From Chamaea fasciata (taxonomy: Eukaryota > Chordata > Aves > Passeriformes > Sylviidae), in contig JARCOQ010000006.1 in assembly GCA_029207755.1 (NCBI GenBank), positions 18,884,890 through 18,948,889 on the forward strand: DNA of 64,000 bases, given 5' to 3'. The notes beneath the pieces are model-generated. The model saw only the letters and a list, made by a program, of their open reading frames with translations, was not told the origin of the DNA and searched no databases. The position numbers and the translations under genes were made by a program. Numbering within the stretch: position 1 is the first letter of the stretch; every line of letters starts with the position of its first letter. Below are positions 11,734 to 23,450 of the stretch, one piece after another.

Positions 11734-14700
11734 GTGTTTGAGAGGCAACTGGCCTCTTTAAGTTGTGAGAAGAACATTTGATGGTGTTTTAGTATTTAGA
11801 ATTAAATATTTTAGTGGTTTCGTAGATGGTTTGGTAACTTTATTATTTAAGACTGACTTCAAATTAAATTGTTTCTCTTTTCCTATTCCTGAACACTGTT
11901 ATTTTAATTTTAAATTTTATTATTAAATTTGCTACAATTTGATGTGAATATGATATATTAAACATAATGATAAAGGCTTATGGAATTTTTTTTTTTTTAC
12001 ATCAACTACTTATAGCATTCTATTCTACTGTATTCTAACAAATAAACAATATTTTCTCAACATACACCATTATAAGCCCTACAGCTACTTTAAAAGAAAA
12101 ACACAACACACAGAATTTCAAAGGATATCTAGTCTGATTATTGCATGGTACTATCCATGAAATGCACTAATACATTTTAACTGGACTTAAACATAAAATG
12201 AAAGTTAAATTTCTGAAGATTCATTTCCACTCTTTCTTTTAAGATAGTAGGCAAATCAGAAAGGAGATGGAACTCCTCATGCAGTAAGGGAAATTCAAAT
12301 TGGAAGGGGCAATTTACTATATTAGTAGGACTTGCATCACTATTTCTCTGACTTGAATAATCTCATTTGAATACTCAGTGAGGGCAGGATGGGCTTTGAG
12401 GAAAATCTTGATAGACAGTGAGTGTTTTCTAATAATTTTCTTTTCCAGCTTCAGTTCAAATGCTTTGAAACTCATCTATTTTTTGTTCTTCATAATTTTC
12501 TTATTTGAAATATTTTGTCACAAATTTTCAGATTAAATGATCCCTTATCAGTCATAATACAAGTCAATATTAGTGATTTTTACTCTATTTTTACTCTTTG
12601 ATTTTTACTTCTATTTTCCAAATAGAAAAAAAATTCATAAACATATATTAAGCAAATAGATTGTGTAGAAAAGAGAAGAAAGAGAAGAAAGAGAAGAAAG
12701 GATGTACGAAGTCCTCAAATCAAATAGTTTCAGGTTACTCCATGAAGATCTATTATCAGCTATCTGCAGTGTGGAAAGGATGACTTATGAAGCTCACAGG
12801 TGCTGGCTTTTGTATTTTGTTTGCCTTGCAATGTGCATGTCTCAGCAGGTAGCTATTCACACACATTCTGTCATGCAGTGAGGTGGTAAGGGTCATGGCA
12901 GGAAAAATTCTAAGACATTCATTAAAAATCATGTTCATATTAATCTAAAACTCAGATACATTGCAAATAATGAATGAGCTCTGCCAGATACACCAAATGA
13001 ATAATGGCAAAATCTATGCAACAAATAATTCAGTTATGTGTGTCTTCTATTTTACAGAAACATCTAAAATGCTGTGAGAAACATTTTCTTAAAAAAAGAA
13101 CAAACTTTTGGGAATGAGGCGAATCTCTCTCTCTCCAGCTGTAATGATAGGTTTCTTTTTAAGAACTATGACATGGAATACTGCTTCCACTGTATCTTTC
13201 AGAATTGTTTACTTGTTCACAAAATGAGAAGCAAAGTTGAGTGCATAGATGTGTTCCTGGGTCCTTTAACTCCTATTCTCAGTAATAATTCCTCAGAACC
13301 AAGATATATGCTTGTCATTAAACATGTAATCTAAGGCATATATAATCCAAAAAGGAATGCCTCTCATTATTGTTTACTTTTAAAAATGGAAGATATGTCA
13401 TAGCTGTGAGCTAAATACCTGCTTTGCATTCGCATCTCTGAGTTTCCAAGCAAAACAATAATGTTAATGGAAGGTGGAGCATTTAATTTCGAATTTAGAG
13501 GCTTTTGTTGATGATGTTATTTAAACCCAGGAAGGTTATACCTAATTATAGATATGGCAGTGGTTTTTACAGTTCAACCTCTTTAATGGATTATTTTTCC
13601 TCATTTAAATATAAGAAGTAGGAATAATAATAATAAAAAAATGAATCTACACGTTTAACAAGCTTCTTTTTAAATGCTTAATAACTATCTTTGAAGAAGA
13701 ATACACACCACACTGAGTTTTAAAAAACTGACAATATTTATTAAGCCACAAAAGAGCTTATGTAGCTTTGTGATTATGGACAGGAAAGAATTTCAAAAAA
13801 AGGCAAAGTTAGCAAAAAAAAAGCTTTAAAGTAAGCAGAAATTACATGTCAGTCATAGACATTAAAGCTGGCTGTTTTTAAAGTCCTACTGCTAAGCCCT
13901 GGGCATGAAACAAGAAAATGATGAGGTAGGCTGAATGAAATGCACACAAATGCTAATGTTTAAAACCTTACCTAAAGTTAAAAATACAAATGCTTGCTTT
14001 AAGGAAGAGGTTTCAAAAAAAATAAAAGAATCCATCACTTGAGTCTGTATGAAAATATGCTGAAATCCACACATACGGAATATGTTAAAGATAGACTTTT
14101 CTGTTGTGAAATCTTCCTACTGTATGCTCTAAAGAATACTGGAGTTTAACAGGAATGCAGAAATAAGGATTTTTACTGAATAAAACCACATGATTTTATT
14201 GGGGAGGGAGGAATCTGGCAGTTTTCAAGAGAAGCAAGGCTGTTATCATTGTACACAATACAATCAGCGCCAATTAATTTATTTCCTGCTTTTTTTGAGT
14301 GCTGGCTATAGTAAATCACAGCATTTACTGAAGAATTCTGCAGAAGAAATGGACTGAGAATGTTTCTCAGAATAATTGTCAGGTGTTGCAAAATTAAGTA
14401 TTTGATTTAGGAAACCACATCTTAGTTTCCTTATCTATGGCATTAGACATGTTTCCATGCACCGATTATAAATGCACATGAAGTGTGTGTTTATGTGTGT
14501 TTAGTGTTGAAAAAAGTCAGTTTTGTTTCCACTGTGTTCATCTTTAAAATGAAGCAATATTGTAAAAATTTTAAAAAAGATGTCTATCATAATAAAACCC
14601 CAAACCAACAAACTACAAAACATTTCAAGTTGCAACATTAGTATTACTATTTCTCTTTCCTTTCCCAGAGTCCTATTCTTAGCCTTCAAGAAAAGGAGCA

Positions 14701-15878
14701 CTGAGAAAGCAGTGGAAAGGACAGGTATTCCCAAAATTTACCATGTATTCTTAATTGAAGATGGGAAGAAACCCAGAGGACTCAGCTCACATATTTTCTA
14801 ATGCATTTGTATTCCCTTTTCAGACTCCTCTCTCCTACAGATTTTTCCCCACCCATTCCAATCACCTGGTGTGCGGCTGAACTGCAGCCAGAGGACTTGG
14901 TCTCCCTCTTGGAAGCAACCCTACATTAAAGGGAAGAGCTGATGAAACTGCCAAACTCCACCAGTCTGAACAGGAAAATCTGGTCTCTAGGGGATCTGTT
15001 TCCCTTTTGTCTGAATTCATGTTCTACCCTAAATGATTGTTGATACCTAGAGTCAGCAAGAATAACAGTGACTCGTAATGGCTCTGTTCTGCCATTTCAT
15101 ATGCTATTACTTGGTTTTGTTACTGCTACCATATTATTTCTGTTCCCTCATAGTATTTCTGTTTTATAACAAGTTATTTTTTTCCGTGGATCTGGCTGTG
15201 TGCAGTGCAGTCAGGCTGAAGCACTGCATGGGATCTTTGCATTCTTCCATCACAGATAGTGATAAATACTGTAGTTTCTGCAACATACAGTTCCATATCC
15301 AATTTCCTGCTGTATGTGTTAAAATTAAACATGTTCAAATTAAAAGGCTCTTTTGAGTCACAGCCAGGAGATCCACCTTTACTGGAAAATTTCATTAGTC
15401 AAGACTGTTTTGAATTTATTTGTCTTGTGTGTGTGCATGTATTTGTGTGTATTTGTGTGTGTACGTATGTGCATCTGTCTTCAGAAATTAAAATAGAGTA
15501 TGGAAACAATTAATGGTAACATGCGATCCAGAATGCTCTCCCTATAATATCACAAGAAAACTGTTATAACAATAACAGCTGGCCACATGATGGACCCTTT
15601 AATCCATTATTTTAGTCAGAAAACTTGAATAAAGATAACTGAATTCGACCTAATAATAAGACAATAAATTATGGGACTCCTGCAGATAAAGCCATGTGAA
15701 TTATAAAGCCTTGTGAAATATAAAGCCTTGATGTAATGGCAACTGCTCAACTGAAACCTTTGAAGTAAGAGCAGTGCTAGCTGTTTGACTGAAATGTTGC
15801 AGGCAAATGTAAACTGCAAAGAACAGAAAGTTAGAATAACAGAATAAGCTTTGTTCCTCTATAAGAAATACCATTTTC

Positions 15879-15926
15879 ATTATAAGGTAACCATACCTTA
15901 CCTTATAATATATCATTATAAGGTAA
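15879..15926. repeat. 12-bp stem-loop plus third direct copy
   Basis: attataaggtaa at 15879-15890 is followed after a 7-base loop by its exact reverse complement at 15898-15909, giving a perfect 12-bp stem. Six bases later the same 12-mer recurs in direct orientation at 15915-15926. The middle arm can therefore pair with either neighbour. Confidence 0.92.
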
Positions 15927-18900
15927 TCAATATTTTTATATGAGACAATTAAAGAACAAATACAGCTCATAATGTTGTCTGTGTTGAAAATAAGTACTTT
16001 TATATTCATGAAAGAAGTGGAAAAACAGAAATGAACATTCAAAATTCCAGGATTTATGTCATGTCATGATCTGACATGAACAATGTAGTTCAAAAGCCAT
16101 TGGAAACAAAAGGTCTAACAAACTCCACAGCATTACTGCATCTGGAATTCCCAATCAGACCTAGCAAGGTGATGTGCCCATTGTGTTTTACAGTCTGTTG
16201 CGCAGTGTCACCAGTTTTTTTACCATTAACATATGAAACCAAGTGCATCAATACAGCTGCCATTACAATAAAAACCTAATCTCCATTTTAAGAGTTGGTG
16301 TGCTCTAAAATAAAATAAAAATTTTTTCTAGACATTGCCACAAACAGCACCTCAGGGATTTCAGATTTCTTAGAAGCAGCCCTTAAAATCATGAACTCAG
16401 ATATCATACGGAAACTACAAATACTTATTTTTAAAATATCAAGTACAGTATCCAGGCACTTCACTGTTTTCTCTGCTCCAAGCCCTTATTCCCAGCAGCA
16501 AAAAAAACAAAAAAACAAAACCAGTGCAGAGATGCAGCACGTAATAGGTTCAGGAAAGGTACACATATCATTGTACATTCCTTGTCACTGGAAATGGGCT
16601 GGGTACACCAGTGGAACAATGTAAACTTGAATTCTGACAGAAAGATTCACACTACAGGTCGCTTTCCACAAGCTTTCTGAAGGTGACATTTCATCTCATG
16701 AATTTTCATTAGAAAGTATGCTTCACTCCGTACAGGTAAAAACTATTGTCTTAAATACATGCAGTGAATATTATCTGAAATTTACAAACATTTATCAAGT
16801 CAAGAATACAGGTGTTCACTCTGATGCATCAGTCATAATTAGGAGCTGTAACTCAGTAATCAAGTATACAGGCCTTGTGATGGCTGCATACTTGTGGAGA
16901 TGTCTATGCAAATAAAGCATGAAATTTAAGAAAAAAGAATTAAGAAAATAATGAAAAAAATACAACAAAATGATTGTATTTATTAATATTGACATAAGAG
17001 AAATATTAGCTGGACAAAAATCCAAAGGCTACTCCTGCACTAGTGAACTAATTAGTGGCAGAATGTGTCTTTTTGGCTAGTGTCAAAGACCTGTTACATC
17101 CTTATTGTTAAGTTCTCAGCCACCAAAATCCTGTGCTTGTGTATCACACTGGATTTTTTCAGGGGAGTAGTAGGAGGCAAGAAACAAAACTGTGCCTCTG
17201 AGCTTCTTATCATGAATGTAAGTGATGGCTTTCCAGTGCTTTTCTTCACTCTCTAGCAATATATAGTTTTTTGTAATGAAAATAGTGTGAAAAGCTAAGT
17301 ATGTAGGTATGTTGAATGTTAGTTACAGCAAATGTTCCTTAATGAAAGTCAGTGGCATACTTTATTGTAATCTTCAATTCAAAACCATTCTGTTATAAGA
17401 AGCGGTCAATTCCTATCTTCAAAAATGACCCCAAGATGCTGGGAAACGGGTTTTAATAGCTGCAGGGTGTATACATGTATTTTTATTTCAAAACAGGTTT
17501 TTCTTGAATTTTACTTATTGTATGTGGAAACTAACTTAGTTGGTGTCTTGCTGTGTTATGTACATGGCAAGCTTAATGTAGAGATAACAGTCCTGGAACC
17601 AGTCACTTACAGTCTAAAAATAAATGGGATAGCTTAAGGTTTAAACAAACAGAGTGAGAGGAAAATAATTATAAAAGAGACAGGGAAAAAATCTGCTCTG
17701 GACATTGCCCAGTGGAAACAAACAATATAAGAAATAAATCACTGAATCTGAACACAGAACAGAGCTTAGAGACAAAAACTATGAACCCATGATTTTCAAG
17801 AGAAAAAAACATTCCTTGATGTCTATAAAAATGTCTCTTCCTAACTACTTCATAGACATTTACAATTAGGCGCTAGAATACACAGAATATGAACCAGTAT
17901 TTTCTGAAAATTGAGAGGAATCCTCTTCTTACATACTTACTTGCTTTTGTCTTCACATCTTTCTATGGGCAGGTCCTCTCTGAAAAAAAACTACATTCTT
18001 TTGAAAAACATTCACATGAGTGTCAGCAGCAAGACACAGAGAAAAAAATTAATCTGTTTGCCTTTTTCTTCAACTATCATGAAAAAGAGAAAACCACATC
18101 AAAGAAGCAGGAAAAATGGAGGATATTTTATCACCATGATATACTGTAATACTTCCTTTATGACAGTTACTTATTTATGTAGTTTTTAGATTCTCTTCCT
18201 GTTTAATAGTATGACAGTTTATAGTATGGAAAGATGACTATTTTCAGATAAATCTGTTTAGTCATAATTTTTAATTTATTTTCTTTCTCCTTTTGTACCA
18301 ATCTGTGATTTCTCTCTCCAATCCATTCATTTTGGCTGGAAATTTCAAGTGCATAACCTTTATCTTTCAGTAATTCTTTCAAAAATTATTTCATATTAGC
18401 AGAGCTAGTGATTTTTCTCCTTTACTGTAAATCAAAAAATCTTTTTTCCAAAGATAAAGAGTTTTGACCCCAAATTTGGTAAATGACAGAATGAGAATAC
18501 CTTTAAGTATTATTATTCTTTCTTCTCCTTTTGCTTTAGGAAACGAGAAATATTCTGCAATTTAAAACATAAATAAGTCATACAGCTATTTTAAAAAATC
18601 CTTTAGAGATTTGACATGACCAGTATCATCACACAAAATTGTGCTATTTCAGTGCCATTGTGCAGAGTTGTCTGCAACGTAGGTGAGCAATTTTAACAGC
18701 TAATGCAATGGATCAGAATATTTCCTCTGGGACGAACAATGATGGAAATTGTTTAGGTCAGGCAGTCCCAAAGCGTAATGCATATTCTTCCTAAAATCTA
18801 CAAGGACTGAAGAGAGAGGATTTGTTAAACCTGCTTCCCAGTGGTTTCTCAGTTTCATTTTGAATATATTTCTACACATATCCATAGGTTTTGGTTAAAA

Positions 18901-19806
18901 AAACTTTTTTTTTTTTTTTTTTCTTACAATTTGTGCTTGTAAGATCACCTTAAATTAGAACCCATGCTGGCACTATAAATGTGTGTGTTTTTCTGCAGCT
19001 AAACAGAACACAAGAAAAGGGGAATTATCTTATTAAAGCAGTAGGTTTATCAAAATAATTAGGTGTATAGCATCAATGTATTGGATTTTAATAGTATCTC
19101 AAGAGTTGTTTGATTAGTTTTTCAATAGAACAAAGGTGAATTTTCAAAGATTTAATGAACATAGGAGATATAGGAGATTCCTTTCAAAGTGAAAATTCCT
19201 TCTCCCTCTTCCTCAAATGAACAGCTTTACTTATGGAAACAAGAACTTGAGAAGTCATAAATGCAGTTGAGTTCTCTCAGGTAATGAAAATGTGCAGACG
19301 GAGAAACAGTTCAGACTGTGAGTTAATGCAGCCTCCTCAGTCTGTCAGAAGAACTGTAAATCCTATACAGAAGATTTGCACCCAAATGAAAAGATTTTGG
19401 CTATGCTCCTGCCCTGGGTGGGTACTGTGAATGCACTCATGAACTTTCTATTATTAATCAGAAAACACACAGAAAGATGGAGACTCAGCGCCCTGAAAAA
19501 TCTGTGGCATTTTACTGCCCCGCTTTTGCTGGAGAGAAAATTGCTATTTTGTACTGATTTTTGTTGAAGTGTCAATCACTTTTTAGGGGTAGTAATATAC
19601 CAAGAGCTCTAGTTCCCACAGTGGAAATACAGACAATCAGCAAACATCCTACCTATCTACACCTTTTCTTCATAACGGGATAATTTTGAGAGAAGGGTTG
19701 AGTGAGCACAGTGTTACTAAATCCCAATTTTCTATCATAGCACAGTAGAAAAATTTAGAGGCTCATAGTAAAAAAATTTAAAAAACATTTTCATAGCTAA
19801 AGTCAC

Positions 19807-19807
<1 letters not shown>

Positions 19808-19866
<59 letters not shown>
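19808..19866. repeat. (TAA)n microsatellite, about 20 units
   Basis: An almost pure TAA array. Read on the minus strand it gives a run of tyrosines in an open frame at 19735-19944, which is not a gene. Confidence 0.97.
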
Positions 19867-19871
<5 letters not shown>

Positions 19872-22015
19872 TACAGGAATCTGTTTCTAGGTACTGGGTA
19901 TCTTTCCCCCATTCTTTATCTTTTGAGAAAATCACCACCTTCATTAAACAAGTCTCATGAATGTCATACTCCTAGATATAAATGCTTCCATTTATGCTGA
20001 AATTCAGTTAGCAAATATATTTTGGTCCATATGGAATTGACTTAATTAAGACAGACTAATATTTTGGACCAAACTAATTAATAGCTTAGGAGTGGATTCA
20101 GCTTTAAGATTTTTAGCAGTCTCCTAAAGTACGGTCTCTCAGAGGGAGGGAGCTGCTCATTATTGACATGTAAGACTAATATATTCAGCTTGAAAATGAA
20201 CTTGAGTAGTTCCAGCTGAGCTTTGCCAATGCAGGTATTGGAAATCTTCTTGTCACCTGAGTATTCCTAGTGCTTCTTTTTTCATCTAATTAGCTCTCAT
20301 ATCCTAAAACAAAGTTACAGAGGAACTAGTGTACTCTTGCTGACTGAATTTGTAGTGCACTAGAAAAAGCTCAAGGAGCAGAGAGGGTTGTAAACGTTGT
20401 CCTGCCTTCTCCCATGGAACTCCAGCACTGCCACCCATTTCCAGAGACTGAAGAGGTGAGGTGGACAGTGCTTCCTTCAGGAGGGAGGGAAAGATGAAAG
20501 AGGTAGCAAATAATATAAATGAGACCTGTATTACTTTTCTTCTTTTACTACTGTTCCGGTTACAAAATTTATCTAGTCTCCTGACTATTAATGAACATTG
20601 CTTCTCACATTTCCTTCTAACTTGTTCTGCTTCTCCCTTTATCATATTGCCTGTATAATCACAGCAACAGGATATGATGTTTGTTTTATACTTATGCACT
20701 TCCAATAGCACATCCAAGTCAACTAAGACCTCTGGACAGGGTGTAGGTTTACAAAAGTTGCTGAATTTTGAATTTGCTTACTTGAGTTAAAGCCAGTCAT
20801 GACAATATGACATTTGAATTAGTTATTTAGTCCTTTGGCTTTTAACTTCTGAAATTTTTTTCTTTCAAACATAAGAATTGTACATGACCTTGCATCTTGT
20901 TGTCTCAACACAGTGTTCTCCTTTGGGAAAAATGCCTTCTTTTCTACTGGGAGTTGTAGATCAAATCCTTAGTGGATCAAGTCCTTGGACAAAAATTGTG
21001 ATGGTATAAATTGCTTGCAATCCTGCAATTATTGGTAAACATATATTATCTTACATATCCATACTACATATACATCTCTTGCCTGTATAGACAGTGAAAG
21101 TTTAGAAACAAATAAATCAATCCTCAAAACTCACTAGAGCACATGAATATTTCTGTAGAAATTTATTTTGCTTTGAGTAACATATGAATACTTCCTTAGA
21201 AGTAGCCATATCATTCTAATGACTCTTCTGAGGTTTGTGAATTATGTTAACAATGATCTTTTCTACAAGTAAACAAAATTCACTACCATGTTAACACTAT
21301 GGTTAATATAGAGAAGGGTTTTTTAATACATACAGGTTTTACTGCTTTTTTTCTGCCACTTTATTGTACCTTCCTTTAGATAAAGCAGCACAAAAATTTG
21401 CTAATTATTTTTCTCACTGCAGCATGTTTGTGGTGCCACCTTTTAGTTTTAGTCCAGATTTCTTCATACAAGCAATGTTTCTGAATATGGTACTCTTACA
21501 AGTTAATAAAAAAGGTATTACGTTAATCATATGTAGTTTCTTCTGTGAAATCAAGATGAAAGAAAAATGTTTGAGGAGGTGACAGCTTTTATATTTTATG
21601 TTTCCTCGGTCAGAGCTCCTCCTGCTGCATAGCTCTCAATGTAAGCAGTTTGCTTGAAAAACAGTGGTGTTGTTTTTCTTTGTATTTTATTTCACTTGGA
21701 ATTGATCATGCCTCTGCTTTCAGATTTGCCAAGATTAAAAGTATATCTGAATTAATGTCAGCTTTAGATATCTATTACAATGCCAGTAGATTGAAATCTA
21801 TTATATTAACGTCACATATATCTAGTAAAGTAGGAACATGAGTCTAGGAATAGGAATTTTTAGAGATCGGACCCTTTTCTCTTCGTTGCTGTAACTTTCT
21901 GCCTGATAATAAACAAACTAGCTGGCTCATGTTCTCTGAAATATATAAGTGCCAATTTGTCATTGAAATCTGTTAGTCATCTATAGCTAAGAATATTAAA
22001 AGATATCAGCCTCAG

Positions 22016-22051
22016 TCTCCTGTCTGGATGACAGGTTATTCAGACAGGAGA
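22016..22051. repeat. Perfect 11-bp inverted repeat
   Basis: tctcctgtctg at 22016-22026 and its exact reverse complement cagacaggaga at 22041-22051 are separated by 14 bases. It lies just upstream of where CR1 similarity begins, so it may mark the broken 5' edge of that element or be chance. Confidence 0.9.
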
Positions 22052-22079
22052 TAGCTTTAGATTTCTTAATCTTAGTATC

Positions 22080-22660
22080 CTTGCAGCAGTGAAGGCCAAC
22101 AGTGCCCTGGGCCACACAGGTAGGAGGGCTACCAGCTGCTCAAGGGATGTCACCCTTCTCCTCTAATAAGCACTGTTGAGATGCATTTGAAATGCTGTCT
22201 TGTTTTTAAGAGAGAAATGGACATTCTGGATCTAGTCCAGCAAAGGGTCAAAAATGTGATCAAGGAATGGGAGTGTCTGCTGTATGAGGAGAGGTTGAGA
22301 GAGATATGACTATTCTGCCAGAAGAGGATGGCCTGCGGGAGGAATATGAATGTATTTGTATGGCATAAATATGAGCTAGACTTTTCTCAGTAGTAACCAA
22401 GGAAAGCACAAGAGGCAATGACCACAAACTAAGATACAGGTAACCTTATTTAAACATCAGATAAACACATTTACTGTGAGAGGGTCAGACACTGGTACAG
22501 GTTACCCAGAAAGGCTATGAACTGTTCATTCTCTGAGATACTTTAAACCCAGCTGGACCCAGATCTGCTCAACCGACTCTAAATAACCATGCCTTAATGT
22601 GGGAGCTGGACTACATGATTTCCAGAGGTTTCTTCATACATTCTATGATTTTGTGATGAA
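22080..22660 (+). mobile_element. CR1 LINE 3' fragment, plus strand
   Basis: The block contains degraded CR1 C-terminal coding sequence and 3' UTR. Phrases of the usual CR1 text are visible: a QQRVKNVIKEWE-like stretch near 22237-22275, the 'graded purine then FKLR' region, a tttactgtgagagggtcagac stretch and the terminal cattctatgattttgtgatg, the imperfect short tandem repeat that ends CR1 elements. It is 5'-truncated, as nearly all CR1 copies are, with many stop codons. It ends about 130 bp from another CR1 on the opposite strand. Confidence 0.75.
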
Positions 22661-22789
22661 GATCTTCCCATATTTTAGTTAAGAAGGAAAGGAAGCGAGG
22701 AATGAAAAAGTTCTCTAAAAAACACACCTCAAAAGCAGAATTAATTTAAAATGTAAGATATGCACTTCTCCAAGTATGTGATTGAACGG

Positions 22790-23450
22790 TTTAGCATAGA
22801 CTCACATAAGAAGCTGAGTTAAAAGGGACCCATTAGGATCATTGAGTCCAACTCCTGGTCCTGTGCAGGAAATCCCAAGAGTCACACTGTGTGTCTGATA
22901 GCATTGTCCAAAGTCTGTTGGGCTTGGTGCTGTGACCACTTTCCTGGGGAGCCTGTTCCAGTGCCCAGCCTCCCTCTGGGTGAAGAACCTTTCCAGCCTA
23001 AACCTCTGTGATACAGCTTCATGCCATTCTCTCGAGTCCTGTCACGGATCAGTACCTAACCCTCCTCTTCCTCCCACAAGGAAGCTGTAACTGCAATGAG
23101 GTCTCCTCTATGTCTCCTACAGAGTGAGCAGTCCAAGCGACATCATCTGCTCCTCATACTGCTTCCCCTCAAGGCTCTTCCATGATCTTTGTTGCACTCC
23201 TTTGGACACTCTCTAAATGCTTAATATCTTATATTGCAGTGCCCAAAACTGCCCCCCAGCACTCAAGATGAGGCTGCCCCAGCTCAGAGCAGAGTGGGAC
23301 AATCCCCTCCCTTGCCTGGCTGGCAATGCTGTGCCTCCCAGGATAGGGCTGTCCTTCCTGGCTGCCAAGGCACTGCTGACTCATGTCCAACTTTCCACTG
23401 ACCAGGACCCCCAGGTCAATTTCCACTGTGCTGCTCTCCTGTTCCCTATA
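22790..23450 (-). mobile_element. CR1 LINE 3' fragment, minus strand
   Basis: Read on the minus strand, the element runs from a decayed piece of the reverse-transcriptase C-terminus (DLGVLVSGKLDMSQQC, around 23378-23425) through the usual CR1 tail, with the 3' end near 22790. The plus strand shows the familiar reversed text, such as ggcttggtgctgtgaccact and cctggggagcctgttccagt. Copy 5' end lies near 23450. Stops and frameshifts are frequent, so it is an inactive fragment. It forms a tail-to-tail pair with the CR1 at 22080-22660. Confidence 0.9.

Larger units (their letters stand above)
11739..22015. other. Noncoding AT-rich DNA, no gene seen
   Basis: Ten kilobases with only short, unrecognised open frames; the longest, 113 codons on the minus strand at 15701-16042, looks random. 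Small features include a GAAAGA-type purine tract near 12670-12700, TG-rich DNA near 15425-15470, a three-armed 12-bp repeat at 15879-15926, an 18-T run at 18905-18922 and (TAA)n at 19808-19866. I recognise no transposon here, though old, diverged ones may be present. Confidence 0.55.

Noticed and set aside
19735..19944. Poly-tyrosine frame
   Set aside because: Translation of the (TAA)n microsatellite on the minus strand.
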